A DNA stretch of 64,000 nt from NCBI GenBank assembly GCA_949752795.1, contig OX457068.1, positions 62,003,582 to 62,067,581 of the forward strand, in the 5' to 3' direction. This document shows positions 1 through 10,929 of the stretch, one piece after another. This stretch comes from Hyperoodon ampullatus. Taxonomy: Eukaryota; Chordata; Mammalia; Artiodactyla; Ziphiidae. A program made the translations under genes and the position numbers. The stretch's first letter is position 1, and the number at the start of each line of letters is the position of its first letter. The notes under the pieces are model-generated. The model did no database searches. It worked only from the letters and a program-made list of their open reading frames with translations, and was not told the DNA's origin.

Positions 1-94
1 AATATTATTTGCAACAAGTTCAAACTTACAAAAAAATTTGCAAGAGATTACAAGGAGATTTCAAATAGTGTTTTTTTTTAATCCAGAGAACCCC

Positions 95-1045
95 CAGTCA
101 ATTACACCAAAGTCTCCAGTGATGTCCTTTATAGCAAAAGGGACCCATCCAGGATGTTGGGTTATGCCCAGTTGTCACGTCTCTATTTTCCCTCAATCTG
201 AACAGTCCATTGGGCTTTCCTTGAGTCTCATGTTCTTGACCTTTTTAAAGATTACAAGGCAGTCATTTTGTAGAATGTCTCTTAACTGTCATTGATTTGA
301 TCCTTCCTCATGATTAGACCTAAGTTATCCATTTGGGGCAGGAAATCCCAGAATTAAGGCTTTGTTCTTCTCATTGGCATCCTCTCAGGTGGCGTGCAAT
401 GTCAGTTTGTCCCATTCATATTGATACTATGATCACTTGATTAAGATGATGCCTTCCAGTTTTCTCCATTATAAAGTTACATTTTTCCTTTTGTACTTAT
501 TAAGTATTTTGTGTGGAGATGCTTTAAGGCAATGTAAAGATCTCTTTCATTATCCTACTTTCACCCACTAGTTTTAGTATCCATTGCTGTTTCTTGCCTA
601 AGTTAATCCTTTGATGATCCCCAAATGGCAATTTCTTAATTCTATGACTCTTACATTTATTAGTTGGCATTCTCCTGTAAGAATTTTGTTTTCTCCCCAT
701 GTTTTTATTCATTTGTTTATTTATATCAATGTTGACTCATGGATTTCTATTTTATTCAATGGGTCATAATCCATTCCTATCTTTATTTATTTTGTCCTAG
801 ATTCGGCCAGCAGGAGCCCCTTCAATCCAGTCCCTGTGTCCTTTTCACCTGGCATCTCACTTTTTGAGCAGTTGATTTGAATTGTACTTTCCCTGCCCCA
901 GCCCTGGAGTCAGCCATTTCTCCAAGGATGCTTAGTTCTTCTTCATGGAGCATGGCCTTTAGAAGCTGTGATCTGGATGCTAAGTGTGCTCAGACCTACT
1001 AAGGTGTTGCTGCTCTGTAGACCTTTCTGTGGACAGAGCTCACTC
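95..1045. repeat. Ancient L1-type (L1M) fragment
   Basis: About 950 bases match, by eye, a long non-coding segment common in old mammalian L1 elements. It has an AT-rich body, then the landmark GGCCAGCAGGAGCCCCTTCA near 804, and a pyrimidine-rich block around 890-920. It is heavily diverged with no open frame. Orientation and subfamily are not certain from sequence alone. A different old repeat with the same landmarks is the main alternative. Confidence 0.55.
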
Positions 1046-1284
1046 CTCACCTCCTCAGCTCTCTTCTGAAATATCATCTTTATGGGCATCCCTGTCTCCC
1101 CTATTTAAAATCACAACTCCGACACCATCCCCAGCCATAGTCCATTCCTCTCTGTCACTTTAATTTTTCCCTCTCACTTATTATCATATAACACTATAAG
1201 TATTTTATATATTTGATGTATTATGCTCTTTCCCTCCCCCCTTCCCCTCTTCCCCAGAATAAAATAAAACATTGTCTTCATGAG

Positions 1285-1900
1285 GGTAAGTGTTATGCTA
1301 GGTGACCAAGGCAGATGAAAATCCTTGTCCTCACTGATGAATGTGAAAGATGTATAGGAATTACCCAGGAAATGATGTTGAGGCAGAGTGTGTAAAATGG
1401 TCCTAAGCTTAGGAAAGACACAGCCATGCAGGAAATGTCAATTTGGTGGCTGAATAGGGGAGGGACGGATAAGTGAGGGCAGAGCAGCCAGCTGAGCCCA
1501 CAACAGCCAGGGCTGTGCAGTTCAGCAGAAGGATTTGGTGCATATCCTTATAAGGGCAACAGGAAGCCTTTACAGAGTTTTAAATACAGGAGTGACCTAA
1601 CCTAGCTTATATTTTTCAAAGATCCCACTGGTTACTTAATGGAGGAATAATTGTATGGGGGCAAGATATTTAACAGAAATATTTACATGAGGTTGTCACA
1701 GTGGCCCAAGAGAGAGATTATGGCCTAGGGTGGTAGCAGTAGAGTAATAGTAGAAGATTTAGAGAATATTTTGGAGGCAGACTCCCTAAGACCAGTGGTG
1801 ATGGATTAGTTATGATGGATAAAGAAGAGGAAATGTGTCAGTAATGATCCCCAGGTTACAGTTTCAAGGATAGGGAGTTGCATCTGTACCTGTCTGGCTT
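1285..1900 (-). repeat. L2 LINE fragment (3' end and RT C-terminal region)
   Basis: Read on the plus strand, the segment follows the antisense L2 order: a degraded 'gtgctagg...gaaaatcc' 3' end near 1293-1335, then an 'aggagtgac' block near 1589, a 'cactggttac' block and a 'gtggtagcag' block near 1730. L2 is an ancient CR1-like LINE shared by all mammals. No reading frame survives. Confidence 0.65.
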
Positions 1901-2199
1901 TAAACCTGTCTTTGTAACTGCCTTGAGGCCCCCTGATGGCCAGAGACAGAGACTAAGGCTTTGCAGGTGAATATTTGGATCAAGTCTTGCTTTATAAAAT
2001 CTGTCCACACTTCCCTACTTACCAGTGAGCCCTAGCCCCCTCTAGTCAAAGAAGTGATGATGCAGGCCCTCAACACCTAAGACAGAGGCCTACCATCCAT
2101 TTGCAGGCCTCAGCAGTGACTCAGGAGCTAGCAAAGGAACCCCCAGGAAAACCCAGGAGTGAGCAATCACATCCTAACCCTTCCTTCCCTCCCGCAAAA
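1901..2199. other. No recognisable feature
   Basis: Unique-looking sequence. I see no repeat family, RNA gene or supported coding exon here. Confidence 0.5.
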
Positions 2200-2520
2200 A
2201 AGTTTCTCTTTGTAATTGTCTATAAAAGATTATTGTCTGCATTTTACTTAATTATTCCATATGAAGTAATTATGAGAGAATTATCAGCCAGTTCGCCAAT
2301 AATAGATGTTTCATAAAAGAATACAAAAGACACTAATAAAGGCAGAGCCAGCGCTCATGGCTGTCATTATTAGTTTCTCTACATCTTTCATTTTCATACA
2401 TTTTTATTGTTTGCCTGAAATTAATAGTCCATTTCTTTCCTCAATCAGGTATATTGAAAGTGGGCCACTTCTAGATAGCTATACCATTGGTGCGTTTCTC
2501 TGGTGAATGTCCCAATAGAT
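2200..2520. promoter_or_regulatory. Candidate conserved non-coding element, AT-rich with near-palindrome
   Basis: A repeat-free AT-rich block with many TAAT/ATTA cores. At 2250-2271 there is a 22-base imperfect palindrome centred on CATATG with AATTA/TAATT ends, the layout expected for paired homeodomain or POU sites. Enhancer function is inferred from composition only. Cross-species conservation was not checked. Confidence 0.3.
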
Positions 2521-2895
2521 CTTGTCAACATTAAGATAGGAAAAGAACCATAAACTCATTGTGCCTTGGTAGCCTGAGGGACATGACACCCCCGCCCCAC
2601 AACCTCATTTTACACATGAGAAATCTGAATCATTAAGAAGAGTTTGCATAGCTGTTGGTGGTGGCACTGAGACCAGAACCTGGATCTCTTGGATGGATCT
2701 AGGATGGTGAAGCTATAGCAGGATTCATCCAACCTCACATGAAACTGAGCTTTCTATCCTAGGTGTGAACCTTTTCGGAGGGTGGTTGGTGTCTGGGCTT
2801 CCCTACCCCAGTGCACACTGTTAGGAAGGTTCTTCCTTCAACTCCTGGTTCCTAAAATATTCTTGTTATGAATTAGACACTTCAGTAACACCTAA
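2521..2895. other. No recognisable feature
   Basis: Low-complexity-free single-copy-looking sequence between the candidate element and the LTR. No supported feature. Confidence 0.45.
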
Positions 2896-2902
2896 CAGGA
2901 TA

Positions 2903-3337
2903 TATTAGTCTGCTAGTCTGCCATAACAAAGTACTACAGAGTAGGGAGCTTAAACAAGAGACAGTTATTTTCTCTCAGATCTGGAGGCTGGAAGCCCAAG
3001 ATCAGGGCAGTAGTGGGTTGGGTTTCTGTGAGACCTCTCTCCTCAGGTTAAGCTGAGGAGAGAGGCCAGTCACGTCTCTCTGTGTCCTTGCATGGCCTTT
3101 CTTCTCTGTGTGCAGAGAGAATGAGAAAGCTCCATTTCTACTGTCTCCTCCTCTTCTTATAAGGACACTGGTCCTATAGGGTTAGGGCTCCACACTTATG
3201 ACCTTATTTAACCTTAATTACCTCCTTAAAGACCCTATCTCCAAATACAGTCATTACGGGGTGGGGGGAGTGTTAGTGATTCAACAGATGAATTTTGACT
3301 GGTGTGGGGGTAGGAGGACACAATTAAGTTAATAACA
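2903..3337 (-). mobile_element. Solo LTR, MLT1 type (ERVL-MaLR)
   Basis: The segment reads as the reverse complement of an MLT1 LTR. It opens TATTAGTCTGC (ancestral TGTTAGTCTGC) with 'tgccataacaaagta', has 'tctggaggctggaagcccaa' near 2980, 'cttcttataaggacac' near 3150, and closes in ATAACA. A 7-base direct repeat CAGGATA flanks it at 2896-2902 and 3338-3344, consistent with a target-site duplication. No internal retroviral sequence is adjacent, so this is a solo LTR left by recombination. MaLR LTRs predate the placental radiation. Confidence 0.85.
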
Positions 3338-3634
3338 CAGGATAATTTAATCCTATCATAGAATCTCTTTTTTAAAAACATTTTAAGCTAGTAATGATAA
3401 TAATCTCTTGGAGGCAACAGTGGAGATCCACAGCTAGGGGCCATGGACATGCAGTGTTTCTCAGACCCTTGAGGGGGTCGGTCCCTGAGTTCTCTGCGCT
3501 CTCCCTCACCCCTCCTCGTGTGAGCTGCCCGGAGGGCCTGGCGGGGTGTGAGGACTGAGTGTGGAAGCAGGCAGGGGCTAACTGGACAGTCTACCACCTA
3601 GTGCGTGGCCTCAGCCTCATTCACCCCACACTCT
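3338..3634. other. No recognisable feature, GC-richer patch
   Basis: A short GC-rich patch with several CpGs (about 3475-3610), too small and CpG-poor for a CpG island. No coding evidence on either strand. Confidence 0.4.
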
Positions 3635-3722
3635 GGGCAGGGGCCTTGCTCTATGCATTCTCCTTTGTACCCCCAGTGTCAGAATCGGGTTCCGGCACTC
3701 AGTCAGAAATGAATGAGTGAGA
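3635..3722 (+). repeat. L2 LINE 3' end
   Basis: Carries the sense L2 terminus: 'ggcactcagtcagaaatgaa' followed by a TGAATGAGTGAG tail near 3708-3720. L2 ends in TGAATGAA-type repeats. A short, diverged copy. Confidence 0.55.
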
Positions 3723-3744
3723 GGGTGCTCTGAGTCAGTAGATT

Positions 3745-4205
3745 TGATCACCAAACTCCTCTGCTTAAAATGCTCAGTGACTTCCAGCACCAGGAGGGTG
3801 AAGGCCAGGGCTTCCAGGGCCAGACCCTCCTCCACCCTCCAGCCTCAGCGCTTCCTATCTTGCACTGGCCCCTTTCTTCCTGTATTGCTGTCCATGCTAA
3901 GTCTCTGGCAGCTTTCAGAACACCTATGTCTTTGCTCACACTGTTCCTGCTGCCTGGAAGGACCCCTCTTCATGTAGCTGGCTGACTTTGCTGTCAGGAC
4001 TCCCTCACCTTCATCCAGTTTGAGAGGTTCTCCTGTTTTCTGGGTTCCCAGTGCTTTCTACTCAGACCCTTACTCCAATGTTATATATGTCCATTAACTT
4101 ATCTGTCTCTCTCCTTTATGTATGAGGTAACTCTTTTTTCCGTGTACTCTTACTGTCTGGTGCAATGCCTGATACACCAGGGATTAATTAGCCTAATGAA
4201 TTATG
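3745..4205 (+). repeat. L2 LINE fragment
   Basis: Sense L2 order is visible: 'ctctgcttaaaatgctcagtg' near 3760, 'ttcctgctgcctggaaggac' near 3943 (the end of the L2 reverse transcriptase frame), then 3'UTR-like pyrimidine-rich sequence to a 'gcaatgcctgatacac' end near 4163. No frame survives. Confidence 0.65.
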
Positions 4206-4330
4206 ATATTAATTTTTTCATAACATAATAATACTAGATTTCTAACCCATTAACCGAAAGCCAGTACAGTACACACATATGTAAGAAAGTTTATAATCTT
4301 GAGAACCTCAGGGAATTGGCTGATCCCTGA

Positions 4331-4445
4331 TTTCCCTTCCTCCCTTCCTTCCCTCCTTCCTCCCTCCCTCCTTCCTCCCTCCCTCCCTCCTCCCTCCCTC
4401 CCTCCTTCCTTCCTTTCTTCCTTCCTTCCTTCCTTCCTTCTTCCC
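4331..4445. repeat. Polypyrimidine microsatellite (TTCC/CCTCC)n
   Basis: About 115 bases of almost uninterrupted C/T on the plus strand built from TTCC, CCTCC and CTTC units. Mirror-symmetric polypurine-polypyrimidine tracts can form triplex H-DNA. The short Ser/Leu/Pro-rich and Glu/Gly/Arg-rich open frames that cross it are artefacts of the repeat. Confidence 0.95.
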
Positions 4446-5189
4446 ATCAGTGGGGAGGTACCTCCTCTACAGAGCTTCACACCTGCTGGAATGGGAAGAC
4501 TGAAGGACAGTATGCATGATGCAGTAATTCCCAAACCTGTCAGAATCTCCTGAGAAAAATGATTACATATTCCCATACCACACAGCCTCACTGAGTCTTA
4601 CCTCTCACTCCCAAGACTCTTCTCATAAAGCCTGAGTCTCCGCAGTACCTCAGCCACTGCTTACAAAGCAGAACATTTGCCCTCACTTAGGACAACAGTG
4701 ATAGTTACTTGCCTGATCTCAACTTTTAAAACCCTGAGTCCTTTCAGCTGGTGTGGACATAGACCCTGGTACACAGCACCATTCTCCACTGATGTCTCAA
4801 CCAATATGTCAGATGACCTGGTGGCCTTCCAAAGGAACAACCTTGAGCTCTAATCTATGGCCCTGCTTAGAGAAACTCTGCCACAGAAACAAATCTTACC
4901 ATTTTAGCTCGTATAATAAGCAATTGCAATTATGAGTCTCCCCACATTGCTTGTTTAATTATTACCTAGGTCAGGTTGAAATACATTTGGTTGAAATCAA
5001 GCTGCCTTTCTTTGAGCTGAGGCACCAATGCTTTACTCTTCACTGTTAATATCATTGCTGGGGAAATCAAGCTGGCATATGTTTTCAGTAACCACCACTG
5101 AGATCATTTTTCTCTCTCTCTGGGGTAATTCTGAGAAAGAAAAGCGTTCAAAATATTATATTTGCCATCCCCTAGCACATTCATGTCAT
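4446..5189. other. No recognisable feature
   Basis: Single-copy-looking sequence without recognisable repeats or coding exons. Confidence 0.45.
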
Positions 5190-5560
5190 GTAGTGCCTAC
5201 AATTAATGAGTGGTACTTGTGAGGATGTGAGTCATTACAGCAAAGCATTTAATTCCATTCTTCTCCAACGCACTGATTTAATCCGCCCTGAGTTAAACTG
5301 GAGCTGTAACGCACCTTCCCTGAATAGAGCTCCACGAGATAACATGGTGTGTCCGAATGACAGTAATTTTGCATGTGTACATAGCAGCTTCCAGGCTAGG
5401 ATCTCCAAGAGTTGCTTCGCACATGGTAATTGATGGCACCTCTAAGCGTTACATTAAACATTTAATTGAACAGTTAAATGTGGATTAATGAGGCCATTAA
5501 TTAATACAGTGGGGAAGTCTGCAATTCTTATCTGTGGACCACAGAGAGGATTTCCCCACA
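5190..5560. promoter_or_regulatory. Candidate developmental enhancer with paired inverted repeats
   Basis: Repeat-free and rich in TAAT/ATTA, TTTGCAT and GTAATTGAT-type motifs. Two inverted repeats lie back to back. ACATTTAA / TTAAATGT at 5458-5465 and 5474-5481 has an 8-base spacer. ATTAATG / CATTAAT at 5484-5490 and 5495-5501 has a 4-base spacer, followed by a further ATTAAT. Paired TAAT sites are the classic target of homeodomain dimers. It resembles known vertebrate conserved enhancers in composition. Function and conservation are inferred. Confidence 0.4.
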
Positions 5561-5664
5561 CCATGTATTTGAAATTCCATCATGAAAATTCAAACTTGTG
5601 AAGCTGTTGGGAGTGGGGTTGGGGGAGAGAACAATGGGAATAGAAATAACATATGGCTGGCAGG

Positions 5665-5815
5665 AAGAAAACCCAGAATTCGGAGACATGAGTTCAAGAC
5701 CAGGCTCTACTAGCTGTATGACTTTGTAGAAATCACTTTGCCTCTCTGGGACTTGGTTTCCTTATTTGAAAATTGTGAGCTGTACAACATTATCCCTAAG
5801 ATTTCTTTTATTTAA
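5665..5815 (+). repeat. MIR SINE
   Basis: Matches the MIR core order: 'gagttcaagaccaggctcta', 'ctagctgtatgactttg', then 'tgcctctctgggacttggtt'. MIR is an ancient tRNA-derived SINE. The 3' end fades after about 5800. Confidence 0.75.
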
Positions 5816-7084
5816 TCAATGCTCTGAGTCTGTGAACCAAATATATTCTGAGAGTGGCCCAGTTGCTCAGCTCTTCACATATCTACTGACTTCTGTTCAT
5901 CAAACATTTGGCTCAGAGCTTGAGCCCCTCCAATTTGAGTCCCTTACAGCTCACCAAGGGGAGGTAGAAGGGCTCTGGACTTGTATTCACAAATCCCATG
6001 CTCCACTCTGCTGCTTGAGGAGAGATTCTAGAAGTCAACAAATGCATCTTCATTCCTCATTCTCAAAATATAGATAGGATGGTCTACTGCAAGATATTGT
6101 TATGAGGACTAAATAAGATATTTTACATGAATGCCAAAAAGTGTGATGTATGTGTGTGATACTATTTTTGGTTTTATTATCATCAACCAGGGCCACTGAC
6201 AGTTGGTTCCGGGAGTCATGTGAGGGTCTCTGGCTGCTCCCTCATCTCTATTCTCCTTCTCTTCCCCCCTATCTTAATGCTCATTCTTGAGTTTCTATTT
6301 CTCTAAATATAGAGCAAACTATTTATTATCAAGTCTTTGGTACCCATAATTCTTCACTCAACACACTACTATTAAACCCCCTTATGACAATGGTAGTGAA
6401 AATGAAACAAAAAGAAAATCCTAAAGCTACAGATGGTGGCATTGCCTCTTCCAAAGTTAACCCAAGCCACTGAGCTTCAAGGGGAGCTTTCCTTCCATCA
6501 CCCCTTTTCCAGAGGAGTGTTTTCAGGATTCTTCTTAGATGAAAATGAAGAAATAAAAGGATCATATGAAGAATCGTTTGTGTTTTTTTTTTCCAAATCC
6601 TCATGAGCAGTATATTCTAGAAAAGTTATTTAACTTTAAGTGAGTGTTATAAACTTTCATGGTCACTTGGAATGTTCTTTATATAAATCAATGAAGTACA
6701 TAATCAAAAGATTAAATTATGTTCAGTATCATTTTATTACTAAATATGCATTATTATATTACCTCAAATGATATATATGAATTCTTTTTTTAACCAAAAT
6801 GTTTTATTTTTACTACATTAAATAACAAATCTCATTAATTCAGTTATTCAAAAAATATTTATCCAATACTTACTAGATGCCAGGTACTGTGCTGAAGAAT
6901 ATACTTACATATATAGATATATTTCTCTGTATGTATTTGATATACATTTGATCCATATTTGCTAATTCACTCACTAGCTAAAATTTATTTGTAACCTCAA
7001 AATCAATGTTCATACTGTTTTCACAGTCATTCAAGGATATGTGAAGATTGAGCCTCCCAGTTGAGCTGGAACAAAGTGATGCTC
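5816..7084. other. AT-rich stretch, one short L2 end only
   Basis: Mostly AT-rich sequence. Apart from the L2 end at 6841-6900 and a possible MIR tail near 6080-6180, I recognise nothing. No coding support. Confidence 0.4.
6841..6900 (-). repeat. L2 LINE 3' end
   Basis: The antisense L2 terminus is clear: 'aatatttatccaatacttac' followed by 'agatgccaggtactgtgctg'. Only the last 60 or so bases are recognisable. Confidence 0.7.
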
Positions 7085-7520
7085 TATCTTTTTATTTTAG
7101 CTCTCATACTACAACGTATCCTTTTTTGTGATACATTTAATGCCACACATTTTTTACATTTTTGTGCTTTTTCTTGGTGATTTTGCTGTTTAAAATAGCC
7201 CCCAGCACAGTGGTGAAGTGCTGTCTAGTGTTCCTAAGTGCAGTACAGCTTTGATGTGCCTTCATTCAGTCATGAGTGATATACTGCTGTTGACCATGAG
7301 TTCAATGTTAATGAATTATTATATATTATATATGTTATCTTTAAACAGAAACACACATAAAATAAGATTATATATTGATCAGTTGACAAAAATGTGATCA
7401 GAGGCTCTCAGGAACCTAACTCTGTATTTCCACTAGGAGCAATGGCTTAGTATTCACCAATTCAGTGTGTGCAGCAGCTTTATAGAACATAACTCCCACA
7501 AATGTTGAGAATCGATTGTA
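7085..7520 (+). mobile_element. Tigger-type (pogo) DNA transposon remnant, internally deleted
   Basis: The plus strand reads into a degraded start of a pogo-like transposase. Codons from 7209 give S-G-E-V-L-S-S-V-P-K, matching the N-terminal CENP-B-like DNA-binding region that Tigger elements share. After about 7320 it jumps to the element's 3' terminal region ('aaacagaaacacacataaaa', 'ggaacctaactctg', 'tttatagaacataactccca') and ends GAGAATCGATTGTA next to a TA. Tc1/mariner-pogo elements insert at TA. This is the structure of an internally deleted, non-autonomous copy. The transposase frame is broken. Confidence 0.75.
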
Positions 7521-8294
7521 TATATGTGTGTGTATAATTAAATGCTATACACTGACTATAGAGGAGTATACTTAGCAAATTTATCCAATGCTTTTCTATT
7601 TAGCCTGTTAATCTCACCAGAAGTTGCAAATTTAAGTGAGTGCTTCTGCTTTTATTAGGATAAATGAAAATCAGTCAGCTCAGTCTTAGGAAACAAAGAA
7701 GTCAGACTTTGAAACCAAACTTTACTGCATTAAAAGCTCTGATCAAGGGAAATGTGCAGCAGAAGCATAGTGAATGGGATGCTCATGGTCTGTCTTTGAG
7801 CATAAACCAAGTTTGAGTTTTCCCCATAACACACAGACTCAGTTCCCCACACCCACAATGCACTGTCATCTCTATTCTCTCATAGACCACCCATCCACTC
7901 CACAGCACACATTCACCCAGGATGTACTAGGTCACAGTAACAGAGATGACAATTATCACAATGTTGTGGGAGGATAGAGAATGTGGGAAGACCTCTGAAG
8001 AGATCTCAGCCTGGGATGGGGTAAATGTCAGTAAAGGCTACCCAAAGGATAAGATGCTTCAATTGAGAAATGAGGACCAGTTAGCTTGGTGACATAGGTC
8101 GAAACACTGGTGCAAGGGTCCACAGCACTTATGTTGTTCAAGGCACTAGAAGAGGCATCACTTGTGACCCAAAGATTATTGAGTCTGTATCCTTACAGGC
8201 CAGTTTCTCAAAAAAGCTTTTACTGGAGACATCCTTCCCTCCACGCACACATATACTCTCAATCAAGACTAGATCTGGACCCTCTCACAGGACT
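7521..8294. other. No recognisable feature
   Basis: Single-copy-looking sequence with no repeat, RNA or exon that I can support. Confidence 0.45.
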
Positions 8295-8465
8295 CCTTTC
8301 TCCTTCATCCTGGCACTTAATTGATTAGCATCTGTCTCCCCAAATGGCGTGTATGCCCCTGAAAGCAGAGGACAGGTATCTTTGCTGTCGTCGTTTTTTT
8401 CACTGTTGCATCTCCCACTGCCTTAAACCTCACCTGGCACAAACTATTGAACAACTGAATTAAGA
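8295..8465 (+). repeat. L2 LINE 3' end
   Basis: Sense L2 3'UTR order: 'tatgcccctgaaagcagagg', 'gtatctttgctg', 'gcatctcccactgcc', 'cacctggcacaaac', 'ttgaacaactgaat'. Matches the usual 'gagggcaggg...ggcacatagtagg...tgaatgaa' ending, diverged. Confidence 0.65.
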
Positions 8466-8816
8466 TGGCAGAGTATGGCCAAGGTCTTACATCTAGGATG
8501 ACAACTTTTCTAGGAAGTTTGGCAAGGTCACACTATTGGAAGGAATTTTTTACATATGGAACAATATTTTATCATGGGAAATCAGTGTACACCCATCAGT
8601 ATTTTTAGTCATCATGCTCTACGCTTTTCATTACTTAAGTATTTGACTTAAAAATGAGTAAACTAGCAATAACTAAAACTGAAAAGTGAGAAAACAAAAA
8701 GGTTTCAAGTCCTCTAATTTATAGCTCTAAATGCAAATCTTGATGCTAGCAGCTTGGCCCTTGTTCTCAGCTCACCTGGGCAGGGGGCTCATGTACCTCT
8801 TTTTATAATCTCTTAC
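8466..8816. other. No recognisable feature
   Basis: AT-leaning sequence without a recognised element. Confidence 0.4.
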
Positions 8817-9009
8817 TTCCAGATTTGAGCTTGAAGGCCAACATAGAATCCCATCCGCAGAGGAATTATTTCCTTCTTCTCATACCCCTTAAAATTCCTT
8901 GCTATGAAGACTATTTTTTCTGAGTATAAGAAGCACATCCAAATGGGACAGAAGTCATAGCATGAATCACAGGTGATGATCAGGGTCAGGATGGCCAGGA
9001 TGGCCAACC
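8817..9009 (-). other. Possible coding exon (193 nt), unidentified
   Basis: On the minus strand a pyrimidine tract ending TGTCATCTCAG abuts 9009, and a donor-like GTAAGAG begins at 8816. Between them one frame is open for 63 codons. It starts with a hydrophobic run (LAILAILTLIIT) that could be a membrane segment, followed by a Cys- and aromatic-rich stretch (CYDFCPIWMCF). I do not recognise the protein, and I see no partner exons nearby. A chance frame between chance splice signals is quite possible at this length. Confidence 0.2.
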
Positions 9010-9934
9010 CTGAGATGACAGAAGAATGCTGTGAGGCTTCTGAGCCAGGAGGTCTTGCCCTTCTCCTGTTTCTTATCTCTTTGTTGTGGGATTCTTAAAT
9101 TCAAATGTGCATGTGGCAGGGCAAGCAATGTAAGTACTTGGAGCTGGCCAGGTGGAACCACGTCAAGCTGTGTCTGAAGGGGGTAGCTGCTACTCAGCTC
9201 CATGCCAGAATTTTGGGACCAGTGTTGCCAAATCTTCTGATTTTTCAAAAGAAAGCAGAAATCCGGCATTCTATCCTCAACTTCTCAGGTTTTGTTATTG
9301 TTGTTACTGTCTTTCTGAAGTGCCTTTTGTCAATCATTAAGGAAAAGATAAAGAGAAACAGAACCATGTGCCCATCTAAAGGACCTTAAGGTCCAGGGAG
9401 AGACCTAAAACTCAAGCATTATGAGATCGTTATGCACAGTGTTATCTACAGAGAAGAGTGTTGGGCAGTTTCATTAGGCAATTTGGTTGAGGAGAATCCC
9501 TACCCTAGAGTAACAAGAAACTCAACTGTTTCTGCCCCCAGAAAAGGAAACTTTCTGCCAATAGGACTTCTCTGCTGAGCTTGCAGAATTGTCGGATGGC
9601 TTGTAGAATTGTGCTGCAACATGGTAAGAAGGTAAATGAAGGGGTTGCCTGAGTTAAATCATGTTCAGACAATGGTATTCTGCTAGCATTCTTCTGCTCC
9701 CTTTCCTTTTTCTTTTTTCTCATCTGGACTCAGACCCAAGTCCCTGACTTCAGGTAAGGTGTTCTTTCCTCTCCTTGCTTAAGAAGGAGCAATCAGAATT
9801 TTAAGGTAATAGGAACATTTTAGATTCAAAACCTCAATGCCTTTACAAAACCTGACTGCTTTTTCTCCAACATTGTCATTTGGCAAGTTGATCAGAGATT
9901 CACTGTTTCTGCCAATACTGAGTCACAGTAGTTA
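9010..9934. other. No recognisable feature
   Basis: The segment near 9225-9290 (around 'gttgccaaatcttctgattt') has the feel of an old dispersed repeat, but I cannot name it. No coding support. Confidence 0.35.
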
Positions 9935-10235
9935 ATGTGTGGGGTTTTGGAGGAACAGTTCTGGAGCCCTGTCACCCTAACTTTTCATACTCGCTGTGTG
10001 ATGAACAAGGTGCTTAACTTGGTCCCTAAGCCACAATTTTCTCATCTATGAATAACACAATAATAATGCCTACTTCTGGGGTGTTTTGAGAGCATCAAAT
10101 GAGATCATACGTTAACTACATAAGCGAAAAACCTTACATTATCCTAACAGAGTATGGTAAGAAAGATTACGTCTATATGTGAAGTACAAGAAGGGCTCAG
10201 TTAAAGACAGTCAATATCATTATTATCAAATAGGG
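9935..10235 (+). repeat. MIR SINE
   Basis: Long but diverged MIR. The core 'actcgctgtgtgatgaacaa' near 9990 is followed by 'ttctcatctatgaataacac', an 'aataataatgcctac' block and 'atcaaatgagatcatacgtt', in the right order for the MIR core and 3' LINE-like tail. Confidence 0.7.
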
Positions 10236-10929
10236 CATGAATACTTCCTGGCTGTGGAGTTTTGTGAGAATAGGAGACATCTTTGCAGTAGAATCTACAT
10301 ATTTAACCTCTTCAAATCACAAGGGTGAAAGCTTTTTAAAAAGAGATGACGTGTCTTAAACCAAAAAGGTTATCTCAAGTAATAGAATTTTAGACACTTA
10401 AAAAAGTGGGTGGAGCAGATTTTTATAAATTGGTTATGTACCTGCTGACTCTGAAGTGAACCAGCTATGTGGCTACCAAATACGTCTTGGTCAGGATCCT
10501 CATGGCCTACTGTGTTGGTTTAGAAGCTGCCTATCTTGTAGGTCCCCTTCATCACAGACTAATGGGGAAACTCAGAATTGAGGTCCAGCAGCAGATGGTG
10601 TGTTTCTATCATCATGCTCTCCAATTTTATACAACAGGGTACTTCCAGTGTTGCCCAAGCAAATGTGTAGTTTCTTCCACTCTTTAGAGAGCCCTGATCT
10701 ATGTGTGTACTCTGAGACTTGATCATATATTGAATTTGCCCATCAAAGCTCTTTAATTGAGCCATCTCCACTACTAGATGGCACAAGTCAAATTTTAGCC
10801 TTATTTCAAAGTACACCATGAACAGATTAGACTTCTCTGTCCTTCTAGATAACTCCAGAGCCAATGGCTCTCACGTTTCCAAGTGTTAAAGAATTCCCAC
10901 TTCAAAAGGTTCAACTCTTTCCCAATTTT
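10236..10929. other. No recognisable feature
   Basis: Repeat-free to the eye. Overlapping short open frames on both strands show no family resemblance. Confidence 0.4.

Noticed and set aside
4250..4591. 113-residue frame rich in Glu, Gly and Arg
   Set aside because: Pure translation of the polypyrimidine microsatellite.
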